This document shows, piece after piece, positions 47,394 through 57,181 of a stretch of DNA of 64,000 nucleotides (positions are counted from its first letter, which is position 1; each line of letters starts with the position of its first letter). A program made the position numbers and the translations under genes. This DNA is from Selenomonas sp. FOBRC6 (GTDB lineage: Bacteria; Bacillota; Negativicutes; Selenomonadales; Selenomonadaceae): assembly GCF_000286455.1 (NCBI RefSeq), contig NZ_ALKG01000117.1, forward strand, positions 22,935-86,934. The letters are read 5' to 3'. Below the pieces are notes generated by a model. That model saw nothing but the letters and a program-made list of their open reading frames with translations, was not told the origin of the DNA and did no database searches.

Positions 47394-48446
47394 TTACTCC
47401 ATTTTATCTCCGAATGATCGCTTCGCGCGCTGCACGAGGAACGACGCCTCCACTTCGAGCACCTCCGCCTGACGCAGATTGTTTTCGGCGGCACGAATGG
47501 TCGCTGCATTCTTATCCGTCATCCATGTTGCGTAGCCCTGCGCATATGCAATATGCAGATCGCAGATCTTGAGGCGCAGCTGCTGCAGGCTCTGCATGCT
47601 GCGCGGCACGGAGACAGCAGAGAGCTCGTCTCTCCGCTCCTGCCAGTCCGCGAGGATGTCCTGCTCCATGATCTGACGCGCCATATCGCGCGTTGCCTGA
47701 CTGCCGAGCGCACCCGCACCAAGGACGGAGTAGAGGCGCAGCTGAGCCGCGCCCACCGTCTGGTCATGACGTGCGATAATGGCATTGCTCTCCTCGAGAT
47801 AGGATTCAATGCGCAGGCGGCGCGCCTGCTGTAATACGACGGCATATTCATGCAGATTCCGAATGGATACTACCTGCCAATCTCCTTCTTCGGAGGGGGC
47901 GAGCAGGATTTTAAACGTGAAGTCGCTGTCTGCCTCTCCCTGATGTGCAATGACATCGGCCTCCGCCGTCTGTGCCTCATCATTCTCCGTTAGGTTCGCA
48001 ATCTCGCGGAACGTCAGGTCACGCACACCGATGCGTGACAGGATGTTCTCCGTATCTGCAGCCTCATCCGCAGGATTGACAGAAGGCCATTCCCCCGTTG
48101 TCAGACGCGTATGTACTGCATCCTTGAGCATGCTGATAAATGCGGGCTTGAGCATTTTGGAAAAATCCTCAAGCGCTGCCGATGCCTCATGCGAATGACC
48201 GAACTCCGCATCCATCGTACCCGTCATAAAGGCATCGTATCCCGTGTCCAACACAGCATCCAATTGGACATGTCGCAGGAAAAGAGCTTCGTCATGCTGA
48301 TCCAATGCTGATTCAATGGTTCGGAGCGCATATTCCGGCGTCTTCGTATAGATGCGGAAATACCAAAATAGCCCCGATAGCAGCACTGCAACGGCAAGCA
48401 GTACAGCACATGCGACCTTTGCTTTCATGGTTCGGCTCATCATCAC
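47394..48446 (-). CDS. Membrane-anchored DUF2939-like protein
   Basis: 350 residues. N-terminal transmembrane anchor (~8-32: VACAVLLAVAVLLSGLFWYF), then a periplasmic segment TPEYALRTIESALDQHDEALFLRHVQLDAVLDTGYDAFM, the DUF2939 pattern (Y-A-L-x-x-I-x-x-A-x-x-x-x-D). The remainder is alpha/beta and then helical, with no catalytic motif. Faces the periplasm by topology. It lies 11 nt before the NYN gene and 32 nt after mnmA, both on the same strand. Function unknown. Confidence 0.75.
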   Translation of the reverse strand: MMMSRTMKAKVACAVLLAVAVLLSGLFWYFRIYTKTPEYALRTIESALDQHDEALFLRHVQLDAVLDTGYDAFMTGTMDAEFGHSHEASAALEDFSKMLKPAFISMLKDAVHTRLTTGEWPSVNPADEAADTENILSRIGVRDLTFREIANLTENDEAQTAEADVIAHQGEADSDFTFKILLAPSEEGDWQVVSIRNLHEYAVVLQQARRLRIESYLEESNAIIARHDQTVGAAQLRLYSVLGAGALGSQATRDMARQIMEQDILADWQERRDELSAVSVPRSMQSLQQLRLKICDLHIAYAQGYATWMTDKNAATIRAAENNLRQAEVLEVEASFLVQRAKRSFGDKME

Positions 48447-48478
48447 AATCCCCTCTCCCTATTTACTTTACCGGAAGG

Positions 48479-49564
48479 TCAGGCAATCACCTCATCGATG
48501 ACGCCGCCGCCCAGTACGATATCATCCTCGTAAAATACAACTGACTGCCCCGGCGTCACAGCACGCTGCGGCTCTACAAAACGAACGCATATACTGTCAT
48601 CCCCGTACGGTGAAACGACTGCCGTCGCCTCCTTTTTCCCGTAGCGGATCTTTGCGTGCACCGTACGCTCTTCGCGAAGCACATCCCACATCGTCCAGAG
48701 AGGATGCGATGCAATGAGCTCCTGTGCATATACCTCATCTGCCGCCCCCACAATCACACGGTTCTCGACAGGATCGAGCGCAGTCACATAGAGCGGCTCA
48801 GGCGCAGCGATGCCAAGCCCCTTGCGCTGTCCGATGGTGTAAAACGAAACACCCTCATGCATGCCGAGCACATTCCCCGACTGATCGACAATTTCGCCGT
48901 GCTGAACAGATGCGGGACGCTTCTTGCGCAGATATGCCTTGTAATCATCATGAGGGACAAAGCAGATCTCCTGACTCTCCGCCTTATGGGCAACGGGCAG
49001 ATGATATTCCTCCGCCATACGTCGTGTCTCATCCTTGCTGAAGCTGCCGAGCGGAAACAGTATATGCGCCAGTGTCTCCTGATTCAGATGATAGAGCACA
49101 TAGGACTGATCCTTTGCATAGTTCTGCGCCTTCCGCAGGCGATATATGCCATCTGCACCGCGTTCAACGCGCGCATAATGCCCCGTCGCAATATATGAGG
49201 CACCGAGTTCTGCTGCCTTTTGGAGGAGTGCTCCGAATTTGATATGACGATTGCAGACAACGCATGGATTCGGCGTACGTCCGCGCTGATATTCATCGAG
49301 GAAATAGCCGATTACCGTCTGCTCGAACGATGCCATAAAATCGACCACATAATGTGGGATGCCAAGCATATCTGCCACGCGCCGCGCGTCGACAATACTG
49401 CTCGGCATCTCTCCGTTATTCTCCTCCGACAGAGCCTCACGGCTGTCCTCTGAGAGACGCATGGTCGCACCAATCACATCATAGCCCTGCTCAAGGAGCA
49501 GCGCCGCTGTCATCGAACTGTCCACTCCTCCGCTCATTGCAACCAAGACACGTTCCTGCTTCAT
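48479..49564 (-). CDS. mnmA: tRNA-specific 2-thiouridylase MnmA
   Basis: 361 residues from the ATG at 49564; the frame upstream is non-coding leader. PP-loop SGGVDSS near the N-terminus, NPCVVCNRHIKFG with the first catalytic Cys, and the second Cys in SQEICFVPHDDYKAYL. Makes s2U34 in tRNA for Lys, Glu and Gln using ATP and a sulfur relay. The family's YTIGQRKGLGI segment is present. First gene of the leftward run toward speB; divergent from tmcAL. Confidence 0.95.
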   Translation of the reverse strand: MKQERVLVAMSGGVDSSMTAALLLEQGYDVIGATMRLSEDSREALSEENNGEMPSSIVDARRVADMLGIPHYVVDFMASFEQTVIGYFLDEYQRGRTPNPCVVCNRHIKFGALLQKAAELGASYIATGHYARVERGADGIYRLRKAQNYAKDQSYVLYHLNQETLAHILFPLGSFSKDETRRMAEEYHLPVAHKAESQEICFVPHDDYKAYLRKKRPASVQHGEIVDQSGNVLGMHEGVSFYTIGQRKGLGIAAPEPLYVTALDPVENRVIVGAADEVYAQELIASHPLWTMWDVLREERTVHAKIRYGKKEATAVVSPYGDDSICVRFVEPQRAVTPGQSVVFYEDDIVLGGGVIDEVIA

Positions 49565-49725
49565 CTTACGATCCAATATCCCCCTGCTTTCCCATGACTT
49601 AAATTTTCGTTTAGTATAGCATTCGCGCCTTGAAAATACAAGAAATTGTATTTCCATTGCAGACCTACCCAAATCTTGTTTTTTTTGTTAGAATATGAGA
49701 GAAAATATATGCGGGGAGGATGGGC

Positions 49726-50967
49726 ATGCAGATCATAGGCATCATTGCCGAATACAATCCCTTCCATCACGGGCATCGCTTCCAGATCGAAACGATACGG
49801 AAGCAATATCCCTCCGCCGCAGTTGTCGCTGTGATGAGCGGCAGCTTCACACAGCGCGGTACGCCTTCTGTCCTCGATAAATGGACGCGCGCGCGTCATG
49901 CTGTAGAGGGAGGCGCAGATCTCGTGCTTGAGCTTCCCTTTGTCTTTGCTTGCCGCAGTGCACAGGACTTTGCACGAGGCGGCATCTCGCTCCTCTCCCG
50001 CCTCGGCATTGTCAGTCACCTTGCCTTTGGCATGGAGGCAGCAGATCTCGCGCCACTCGTCAATGCGGCGGCACGAATTGATGCAGAGCCCGTTCAGAGA
50101 TGCCTGCGCAAGCATATGGACGAGGGTCACTCGTACGCAGGAGCACTCACGCGCACACTGACGGCAGATGCGATACTCTCCGAAGAAATGCTGCGTGCGC
50201 CGAACAACATCCTCACCATCGAATATCTGCGTGCCTTGCGGCTTCTGGCACCGCAGATTGTCCCCATCGGCATTCGGCGGAGAACGGCGCAGCACCGCGA
50301 CACACATCTTCATGTCGGCATTACAAGCGCCTCTTCCATCCGTCGGGTGCTCGCCGCATCATCGCCGCCGTGGACAGAGCTCAGCGAGAGCCTCATGCCC
50401 TCGGTACTGGACGATCTCCGTGCGGCACATGCGCGAGGACTGCCGCAGGAAAATACACTCCTTGACCTTCTGCGTTACCTCCTCCTCGTGACGGACAGCT
50501 CCGCACTGACCGAGGTCTATGGCATTGCCGAGGGCATTGAGAATCGCCTCATACAGAGCAGAACAGCGCAGGATTACAGCGATTTCCTCAGAAATGCTGC
50601 AACAAAGCGCTATCCGCAGAGCCGCATTGCACGCCTGATCATCCATCTGCTCCTGCATCTCACCAAAGCGCAGGCGGAGGATTTTGATACGAGCGGTGCC
50701 GCCAACATCCACCCCCTTGCGTTCAATACACGCGGGCGCGAATTGCTGCGCATGATGAAACAGCAGGGGCAGCTCCCCATTATCACGCGTACGGCGGAGT
50801 TCCTGTCGTCCGCGGAGCGCGGTCAGCCGCAAAGAACGCTCTCACCGCTGCAGCGCATGCTCGCCTTTGATACCCGCGCGACCGAGCTGCGTCTGCTGAC
50901 CTGCCCGACTCCTATGAACGGCAGACGGCGCACAGATTTTATCATGTCACCACAATTTCTTCTATAA
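49726..50967 (+). CDS. tmcAL: tRNA(Met) cytidine acetate ligase TmcAL
   Basis: 413 residues from the ATG at 49726, 7 nt from GGGGAGG; an ATG two codons earlier is too close. N-terminal nucleotidyltransferase motif IIAEYNPFHHGH (HxGH type), MSGSFTQRGTPSVLDKWTRA, and ELPFVFACRSAQDFARGG. It acetylates C34 of elongator tRNA-Met using acetate and ATP (formerly YlbM). Conserved in Firmicutes. A promoter should lie in the ~160 bp shared with mnmA; GTTAGAATATG near 49688-49698 is a candidate -10 region. Confidence 0.9.
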   Translation: MQIIGIIAEYNPFHHGHRFQIETIRKQYPSAAVVAVMSGSFTQRGTPSVLDKWTRARHAVEGGADLVLELPFVFACRSAQDFARGGISLLSRLGIVSHLAFGMEAADLAPLVNAAARIDAEPVQRCLRKHMDEGHSYAGALTRTLTADAILSEEMLRAPNNILTIEYLRALRLLAPQIVPIGIRRRTAQHRDTHLHVGITSASSIRRVLAASSPPWTELSESLMPSVLDDLRAAHARGLPQENTLLDLLRYLLLVTDSSALTEVYGIAEGIENRLIQSRTAQDYSDFLRNAATKRYPQSRIARLIIHLLLHLTKAQAEDFDTSGAANIHPLAFNTRGRELLRMMKQQGQLPIITRTAEFLSSAERGQPQRTLSPLQRMLAFDTRATELRLLTCPTPMNGRRRTDFIMSPQFLL

Positions 50968-50982
50968 AGAAAGGAATGTATT

Positions 50983-52206
50983 ATGAGCCAGAATGTGAAG
51001 CTTTCAACGCTGCTCGTACTAAACACCCTGGATCAGGATCCGATTCTCAGCTTCCTTGAATGGGATGCCGATGATGCCGAAGTTCAGGCGGAGTGCGTTG
51101 CACACCTCATCCGTGCCGCAGAGAATCTCGGACTCAGCGGCAATCTGCTCGCGCGCTATCTCCTGCACGTGTTCACGCATGAAGCGAATCTCGTATCAGA
51201 GACCATGGAGCGAACGGGACTTCCGCCTGGAAGCAGCTTGCGTCAGGCGTTCTATCAGGACATCGAGCTCCTCTACCCGCTCCTCACCCAGCCGACCAGC
51301 AAATTTCTTGGGGAGAAACTGCTCGACGACTACGAGCCAACGCAGAACGTATACGACAAGACCGAGGACTTCCTCCTCCCGTGGATCGAGGCAGCACAGA
51401 CCCCGCGTGACTATGCCGAGGCGCTGCTCACCTACTATGCACGCTATGGCTATGGAGAGCTTGCGGGTCATGTCGTCTTCCGCTGGGACGATGCCACGAA
51501 CAAGATCCGCGGGGTCGCACATTTCGAACGCATGCAAATGAAGAACCTCATCGGATACCAGCGTCAGAAGGAGTTGCTGCTCCAAAATACGCGTGCCTTC
51601 GTTCATGGAAAGCCCGCCAACCATGTCCTCCTCGTCGGTGCGCGCGGCACGGGTAAATCCTCTGCGGTCAAGGCACTCGTCAGCGAATACGAGGAGGGCG
51701 GGCTTCGCCTCGTGCAGGTCACAAAGGAGCAGCTACGTAAGCTGCCCGAGATCATGACGGCACTGCGAAACTATGCCGGGCGAAAATTCATCCTATTCCT
51801 CGACGACATCTCATTCGAGGACTCCGATGCCGAATTCAAGGCGGTCAAGTCCGCCATCGAAGGCGGTGTCTCCTCCTGTCCGCCGAATGTACGCCTCTAT
51901 GCAACGTCGAACCGTCGCCATCTCGTGCGCGAGACATGGCGCGACCGCGAGCAGGAAGAACTCTACCGCGATGACACGATGCATGAGACCATCTCGCTCT
52001 CGGATCGCTTCGGTCTCGTCATCCACTATCACACGCCCGATCAGGACGAGTATTTGGCGATCATCGACCATATGCTTTCACAGAAGGGCATCCACCTCTC
52101 ACCGGAGGAACTGCGCATCGCAGGCTTGCGGTGGGAGATGACGCACAGCGGACGCAGCGGGCGCACGGCACAGCAGTTTGTCGCCCACTATCTCGGCATT
52201 CACTAA
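50983..52206 (+). CDS. DUF815-family AAA+ ATPase
   Basis: 407 residues. Helical N-terminal ~195 residues, then FERMQMKNLIGYQRQKELLLQNTRAFVHGKPANHVLLVGARGTGKSSAVKAL (Walker A GARGTGKSS), Walker B FILFLDDISFE, sensor ATSNRRHLVRE, and YxxDxMHETISLSDRFGL. This is the DUF815 pattern (a stand-alone AAA+ protein of unknown role). 15 nt after tmcAL, probably co-transcribed. It converges with the lipid kinase, 4 nt between stops. Confidence 0.9.
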   Translation: MSQNVKLSTLLVLNTLDQDPILSFLEWDADDAEVQAECVAHLIRAAENLGLSGNLLARYLLHVFTHEANLVSETMERTGLPPGSSLRQAFYQDIELLYPLLTQPTSKFLGEKLLDDYEPTQNVYDKTEDFLLPWIEAAQTPRDYAEALLTYYARYGYGELAGHVVFRWDDATNKIRGVAHFERMQMKNLIGYQRQKELLLQNTRAFVHGKPANHVLLVGARGTGKSSAVKALVSEYEEGGLRLVQVTKEQLRKLPEIMTALRNYAGRKFILFLDDISFEDSDAEFKAVKSAIEGGVSSCPPNVRLYATSNRRHLVRETWRDREQEELYRDDTMHETISLSDRFGLVIHYHTPDQDEYLAIIDHMLSQKGIHLSPEELRIAGLRWEMTHSGRSGRTAQQFVAHYLGIH

Positions 52207-52210
52207 GGAA

Positions 52211-53095
52211 TCAGCAATAGACCGACAGCGCAAGCGGGAGAGTGCGCACGCGCAGCGGAAGCAGCGGCCCACACTCGCCGTCAATGTCACTACATAGCTC
52301 TTCCTCTGCAAAAATCTCAAAGGATTTTGCCCGAACGTGCAGGATGTTCTCGCGTTCCGTTACCGACTTTCCGGAAAACAGGTTTGCCGCGACAGACATA
52401 AACTGCGGCAGACCTGTTTTTTTGACGGCAAGAAGATCGAGCATTCCGTCATCAATGGCAATGTCGTGTCCGATCTGCTTCATGCCCGCAACCACAGGGC
52501 TGTTGGCAATGACGAAGAGAAAAGCCTCCTCCTCGTAACTGATGCCATCTGCTGTGATACACAGACTGAACGAGCGCAGGCGCGGAATCTCGCCGATTCC
52601 CTTGAGATAGTATGCCACCTTGCCCAATGCATTCTTGTAGGTCGACTTCACCTCGTGGGCGATCCCTGTGAGCATGCCGGCACTCACAACATTGATGAAA
52701 TACTGTCCATGACCATCGAGCAGCCCCACATCGATGCGTCGAGATTCGTCCGCAGCAATGCGCTCGACATAGGACTCCCAGTCTCCGTGAATGCCGAGAT
52801 GCGTAGCAAAATCGTTCGATGTACCGCTGCCGAGAATGCCAAGCGGCACATCTGTATCCGATTCGAGCATGGCGTTGACTACGGCGTGTACCGTACCATC
52901 CCCGCCTGCAGCAAGCACACCTTCCGGACGGATATCACGAAGGAAGCGCCCGAGGTCGTCCTTTCCGCCTCCACGCGTGCGGTAAGGCGTGAGGACGATT
53001 CCATGACGTTGAAACAGATCGATGAGGAAGTCAATCTTCCCTTTGAAAAGCGCATGACCCGAAACGGGGTTGTAGATCAGCCCAAGTTTTTTCAT
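52211..53095 (-). CDS. Diacylglycerol kinase / YegS-like lipid kinase
   Basis: 294 residues. Catalytic domain: IYNPVSG, AAGGDGTVHAVVNAM (GGDGT, ATP site), GILGSGTSNDFATHLGI; C-terminal beta domain with GMKQIGHDIAIDDGMLDLL and the D-G-E-C-G motif near the end. Phosphorylates diacylglycerol or another lipid alcohol at the membrane surface. Overlaps the flippase gene by 4 nt, so both may serve envelope lipid cycling. Exact lipid unknown. Confidence 0.88.
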   Translation of the reverse strand: MKKLGLIYNPVSGHALFKGKIDFLIDLFQRHGIVLTPYRTRGGGKDDLGRFLRDIRPEGVLAAGGDGTVHAVVNAMLESDTDVPLGILGSGTSNDFATHLGIHGDWESYVERIAADESRRIDVGLLDGHGQYFINVVSAGMLTGIAHEVKSTYKNALGKVAYYLKGIGEIPRLRSFSLCITADGISYEEEAFLFVIANSPVVAGMKQIGHDIAIDDGMLDLLAVKKTGLPQFMSVAANLFSGKSVTERENILHVRAKSFEIFAEEELCSDIDGECGPLLPLRVRTLPLALSVYC

Positions 53096-54747
53096 GCCTT
53101 GAAAACTCCTATCCGCTGCAGGAATCGAATCCCAACCGTGCCAATCATCGGCAGACGGCGCAGATCATCCTCAATCAGTGCGCGCAGGAGCAGCATTGCC
53201 GCGATATAGACCGCGCAGCCGAAGAAGACTGCGCCAAACGTGGAGATGGCGGCAATCCCCCACCATGCAAGCGTCCATGTGTAGAACAGATAGACTGCGC
53301 CCGCCATGATAGCGGCGGCACAGATGGTCTTGATGAGCTGCAGCAGCTCGATTCGATAGCCGATGAAGCGATAGATGAAATAGAGGTTGATGAGCGCCGC
53401 AACGCCCATATCCGCCGCCGTCGCCCACGCCGCACCCATGATGCCGAGCCACGGGATCGCGGTTAGATGCCAGTTCAGAAAGACCTTTGCTGCCGCTGCA
53501 AGCAGCATATTCACCATCGGAATGGTCGGATGTCCGAGTCCCTGGAGAATGCCCGTCGACACCTGATGAAGTCCGAGCAGGATGATGCTCACCGCCGAGA
53601 TCATGACGGCGGGACCTGCACCGGGCGCATTGTAGATCAGGCTGGAAATCGGCGTTGCGAGCATGAATACAATGACAAATGCAGGAAAACAGACGAAGTT
53701 CGAGATGCGCACAGACGCTGCCGTCTGATCGTAGACACGTGCCTGATCGCCAAGTACGCGCGACTCCGAGATCGCGGGCACGATGCTCATCGCCATTGAG
53801 GCGGTCAGGATGGTTGCAAGATTGACGAGCGGCACCGCCATGCCGTTCAGATAGCCGAAGAGCTCCGTTGCCTCGCTGATGCTGTAGCCCGCTGCTTCGA
53901 GACGCTGCGGGACGATCATGAGATCGAGATTCGACACAACGGGGAGCATGATGCTCGCCGCCGATACGGGCAGGGACAGCTTGAAGATCCGCTTGATGAT
54001 GGAGAGGCGCGACTCGTATGCTGCCCCCGGCAGAGGCTTCAGCTCCGTGCCGTAGTCGCGCGCAATATCGCGCTCCAGCTTGATGTGGAAGTAGACGAGT
54101 ACAATGAGCCCCGTCACGGCTCCTGCAAGCGCACCAAGCGATGCACCCGCCGCTGCATAGTCAAGTCCCCACGGCATGAGAAGGCTCGCGAGGACAATCA
54201 TCGTCACCACGCGGAAGATCTGCTCTACGATCTGTGACACCGCTGTCGGTGTCATGCGCTGCCAGCCTTGCAGATAGCCGCGCGAGCTCGCGAGCAGGGT
54301 CACGAAAAAGACCGTTGGTGCGAGTACCACCACAGCCTTGTAGGCGCGCGCGTCACGAATCAGCTGCCAGTCGATCAGCCAGTCCGCAGCCAGATAGGTC
54401 AGAATCGAAAACAGGAGACCCGTCATGAGCATCAGCGCCATCGAAATGCGAAACACGCGCTTTGCGCCGTATATGTCGTTCAGAGCCACGCGCTCCGCTG
54501 TAATGATGGAGATGGCGACGGGCACACCTGCCTGCGAAACCGTCATGGCAAAAAAATAAATGGGAAAAGCCATCTGATACAGACCAATTCCCTCACCGCC
54601 AAGGATGCGGGAAACGAAGATCCAATTGAGCGAACCGATGACCTTGACGACAAAACCTGCAATCGTCAGGACAAAGGTTCCCTTGAGGAAGGATTCTCCC
54701 TTGCTGCTTTTCCCTTCAGCAACATCTATCTCACGAATGAGAAACAC
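53092..54747 (-). CDS. MATE/MOP-type lipid flippase (SpoVB/MurJ-like)
   Basis: 551 residues, GTG start at 54747 behind GAGGCG; about 14 transmembrane helices. Opens KGTFVLTIAGFVVKVIGSLNWIFVSRILGGEGIGLYQMAFPIYFFAMTVSQAGVPVAIS, the SpoVB/polysaccharide-exporter pattern. Members translocate lipid-linked sugars, MurJ-like ones lipid II. In a non-spore-forming relative a lipid-II or polysaccharide role is likely. Has its own promoter (54787-54815). Confidence 0.88.
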   Translation of the reverse strand: MFLIREIDVAEGKSSKGESFLKGTFVLTIAGFVVKVIGSLNWIFVSRILGGEGIGLYQMAFPIYFFAMTVSQAGVPVAISIITAERVALNDIYGAKRVFRISMALMLMTGLLFSILTYLAADWLIDWQLIRDARAYKAVVVLAPTVFFVTLLASSRGYLQGWQRMTPTAVSQIVEQIFRVVTMIVLASLLMPWGLDYAAAGASLGALAGAVTGLIVLVYFHIKLERDIARDYGTELKPLPGAAYESRLSIIKRIFKLSLPVSAASIMLPVVSNLDLMIVPQRLEAAGYSISEATELFGYLNGMAVPLVNLATILTASMAMSIVPAISESRVLGDQARVYDQTAASVRISNFVCFPAFVIVFMLATPISSLIYNAPGAGPAVMISAVSIILLGLHQVSTGILQGLGHPTIPMVNMLLAAAAKVFLNWHLTAIPWLGIMGAAWATAADMGVAALINLYFIYRFIGYRIELLQLIKTICAAAIMAGAVYLFYTWTLAWWGIAAISTFGAVFFGCAVYIAAMLLLRALIEDDLRRLPMIGTVGIRFLQRIGVFKA

Positions 54748-54786
54748 CGCCTCAATACGATATTTTGAACAATAAACTACGATTGA

Positions 54787-54815
54787 ATTATACCATATGC
54801 AACCCCATGGAGCAA
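54787..54815 (-). promoter_or_regulatory. Promoter of the flippase-lipid kinase pair
   Basis: TTGCTC, 17-nt spacer and TATAAT preceded by TGG (extended -10), 40 nt before the GTG start. Confidence 0.65.
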
Positions 54816-54837
54816 TCGGACTTTTCTCAAAACAAAA

Positions 54838-54866
54838 CCTCCTGCACGTGTATAACGCACAGGAGG
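54838..54866 (-). terminator. Terminator of the hem operon
   Basis: CCTCCTGtGC-loop-GCAGGAGG-type stem followed by TTTTGTTTT on the minus strand; 13 nt after the hemL stop. Confidence 0.8.
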
Positions 54867-54879
54867 TATGTGAATGAAT

Positions 54880-56199
54880 TTAAGCGCGTGCTTTCTTTAC
54901 CGCCACGAAACCTTTCTCAGCAGCAGCGATCGTCTGCGCAATATCCGCGTCCGTATGCGCGCCCGAGAGGAAGAGTGTCTCAAATTGTGAGGGCGCAAGG
55001 TAGATCCCCTCGTACAGCATCGTCTCGAACCAGATGCGGAACGCCTCTTGGTCTGCCGCCTCCGCGTCTGCGTAGTCATAGACCTCGCGGTCGATGAAAA
55101 AGATGCCGAACATCGACCCTGCCTGATGCGCACAGATCGGAACACCCGCATCCTTTGCCGCGCGCTGCCATCCGAGCAGCAGATCCTTCGTCTTGATCGT
55201 CAGCTCGCGACTGTAGTCCGCTCTGCCCTCCTCGGGTTCTGCTGTGAGGATCTTCAGCGTCTCAATGCCCGCCGTCATCGCGAGCGGGTTTCCTGAGAGT
55301 GTTCCCGCCTGATAGACGGGACCCGCCGGTGAGACGCGCTCCATGATCTCGCGCCGTCCGCCGTATGCGGCAACGGGAAGCCCGCCGCCGATGATCTTGC
55401 CGAGGCAGGTGAGGTCGGGACGGATGCCGTAGGCTGCCTGTGCACCGCCGAGCGAGGCGCGGAAGCCGCACATGACCTCATCGAAGATGAGCAGCGCGCC
55501 GTGCTTTGCCGTGAGTTCGCGCAGCAGGGAGAGATAGCCCTGACGCGGCAGGACGAGTCCCATATTGCCCGCCACGGGCTCTACAATGACCGCCGCAATC
55601 GCGTCGCCCTCGCGCTCCATGACGGAGCGGATCGCCTCCTCATCGTTGTACGGCACGGCAATCGTATCCGCCGCCGTGCCCGCCGTCACCCCGGGCGAGC
55701 TTGGCACGCCGAACGTCGCCATCCCCGACCCCGCGCTGACAAGCAGACTGTCGCTGTGTCCATGGTAACAGCCGATGAACTTTACAATCTTATCGCGTCC
55801 CGTATAGCCGCGTGCAAGACGGAGTGCACTCATCGTCGCCTCCGTTCCCGAGTTCACCATGCGGATGACCTCAATGGAGGGATAGACCGACTGCACGAGC
55901 TTTGCCAGCTCCGTCTCAAGGAGGGTCGGTGCGCCGTAGCTTGTGCCGCGCGCCGCAGCTTCCTGCAAGGCGCTCACCACCTGCGGATGCGCGTGACCGA
56001 CGATCATCGGGCCCCATGAGCCAACGTAGTCGATGTATTCGTTTCCGTCGATATCGTAGATATGCGAGCCTTCGGCGCGCGCGATAAAGAGCGGATTCCC
56101 GCCCACGTTCGCAAAGGAACGCACGGGGCTGTTCACCCCGCCTGGCATATGCTGTTTCGCCTCAGCAAAGGCGGCCTTCGATTGTTCCGTATTCCGCAT
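54880..56199 (-). CDS. hemL: Glutamate-1-semialdehyde 2,1-aminomutase
   Basis: 439 residues from the ATG at 56199 (AAGGAGAT site; an upstream extension runs into hemB). Fold-type I PLP enzyme: [46 protein letters not shown] and PLP Lys in [17 protein letters not shown]. Makes 5-aminolevulinate by the C5 route. Last gene of the operon. All residues appear intact. Confidence 0.96.
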   Translation of the reverse strand: MRNTEQSKAAFAEAKQHMPGGVNSPVRSFANVGGNPLFIARAEGSHIYDIDGNEYIDYVGSWGPMIVGHAHPQVVSALQEAAARGTSYGAPTLLETELAKLVQSVYPSIEVIRMVNSGTEATMSALRLARGYTGRDKIVKFIGCYHGHSDSLLVSAGSGMATFGVPSSPGVTAGTAADTIAVPYNDEEAIRSVMEREGDAIAAVIVEPVAGNMGLVLPRQGYLSLLRELTAKHGALLIFDEVMCGFRASLGGAQAAYGIRPDLTCLGKIIGGGLPVAAYGGRREIMERVSPAGPVYQAGTLSGNPLAMTAGIETLKILTAEPEEGRADYSRELTIKTKDLLLGWQRAAKDAGVPICAHQAGSMFGIFFIDREVYDYADAEAADQEAFRIWFETMLYEGIYLAPSQFETLFLSGAHTDADIAQTIAAAEKGFVAVKKARA

Positions 56200-56209
56200 A
56201 AATATCTCC

Positions 56210-57181
56210 TTACGCACTGAGCCACGCGGCAGCATCCATCGCATGATATGTGATGATGATCTTCGCGCCCGCACGCTTCATGCTCGTCAGCGTCTCGAGC
56301 ACAATGCGCTGCTCATCAATCCACCCGTTTGCAGCAGCCGCCTTCACCATCGCGTACTCGCCGCTCACATTGTAGACTGCAATCGGACGATCCGTTGCCT
56401 CGTAGACCTGCCGCACGACATCGAGATAAGCAAGCGCGGGCTTCACCATGATGATATCCGCACCCTCGGCGACATCGAGCGCAGCTTCCTTCAGCGCCTC
56501 GCGCACATTTGCGGGATCCATCTGATACTGCCGCCGATCGCCGAAGGCGGGCGTACTGTCCGCCGCATCGCGGAACGGGCCGTAGTAGCCCGAGGCATAC
56601 TTTACCGCATAGCTCATGATGCTCGTATTGACAAACCCCTCCGCGTCGAGCCCCGTGCGAATGGCGGCAATGCGACCGTCCATCATATCAGACGGCGCAA
56701 CGATGTCTGCGCCCGCACGCGCCTGACTGACTGCGGTCTGAACGAGGTGTGGCAGTGTTGCGTCGTTGTCCACATAGTGATCGTGCAGCTCACCGCAATG
56801 TCCGTGACTCGTATACTGGCAAAGGCAGACATCACCGATCACAAGCAGCTGCGGCACAGCCTCCTTAATCGCCGCGATTGCACGCTGCGCAGGGCTCGTC
56901 ATATCCCATGCGCTCGAACCGATCTCGTCCTTGTAAGCAGGCAGTCCGAACACCTCGACCGCAGGAATCCCGCGCACTGCAATCTCGCGTGCAAGATCAG
57001 CGACCTGATCCACGGAGTAGTGATAGCAGCCGGGCATACTCGGAATCTCTTCCTTGATATGCTCTCCCGGTACGACGAAGATCGGATAGACAAAATCACG
57101 CGGCGAGAGCTCTGTCTCGCGTACGAGATCGCGCATCCCTGAGGATATGCGTAAACGACGCGGACGCTGTATCAGATTCAT
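56210..57181 (-). CDS. hemB: Porphobilinogen synthase (ALA dehydratase)
   Basis: 323 residues from the ATG at 57181, overlapping the cobA-hemD stop (ATGA). Zn site [14 protein letters not shown] with three Cys, so a zinc enzyme and not the Mg-only type. Schiff-base lysines in [16 protein letters not shown] and [12 protein letters not shown]. Joins two ALA to porphobilinogen. Lies 10 nt before hemL. Confidence 0.96.
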   Translation of the reverse strand: MNLIQRPRRLRISSGMRDLVRETELSPRDFVYPIFVVPGEHIKEEIPSMPGCYHYSVDQVADLAREIAVRGIPAVEVFGLPAYKDEIGSSAWDMTSPAQRAIAAIKEAVPQLLVIGDVCLCQYTSHGHCGELHDHYVDNDATLPHLVQTAVSQARAGADIVAPSDMMDGRIAAIRTGLDAEGFVNTSIMSYAVKYASGYYGPFRDAADSTPAFGDRRQYQMDPANVREALKEAALDVAEGADIIMVKPALAYLDVVRQVYEATDRPIAVYNVSGEYAMVKAAAANGWIDEQRIVLETLTSMKRAGAKIIITYHAMDAAAWLSA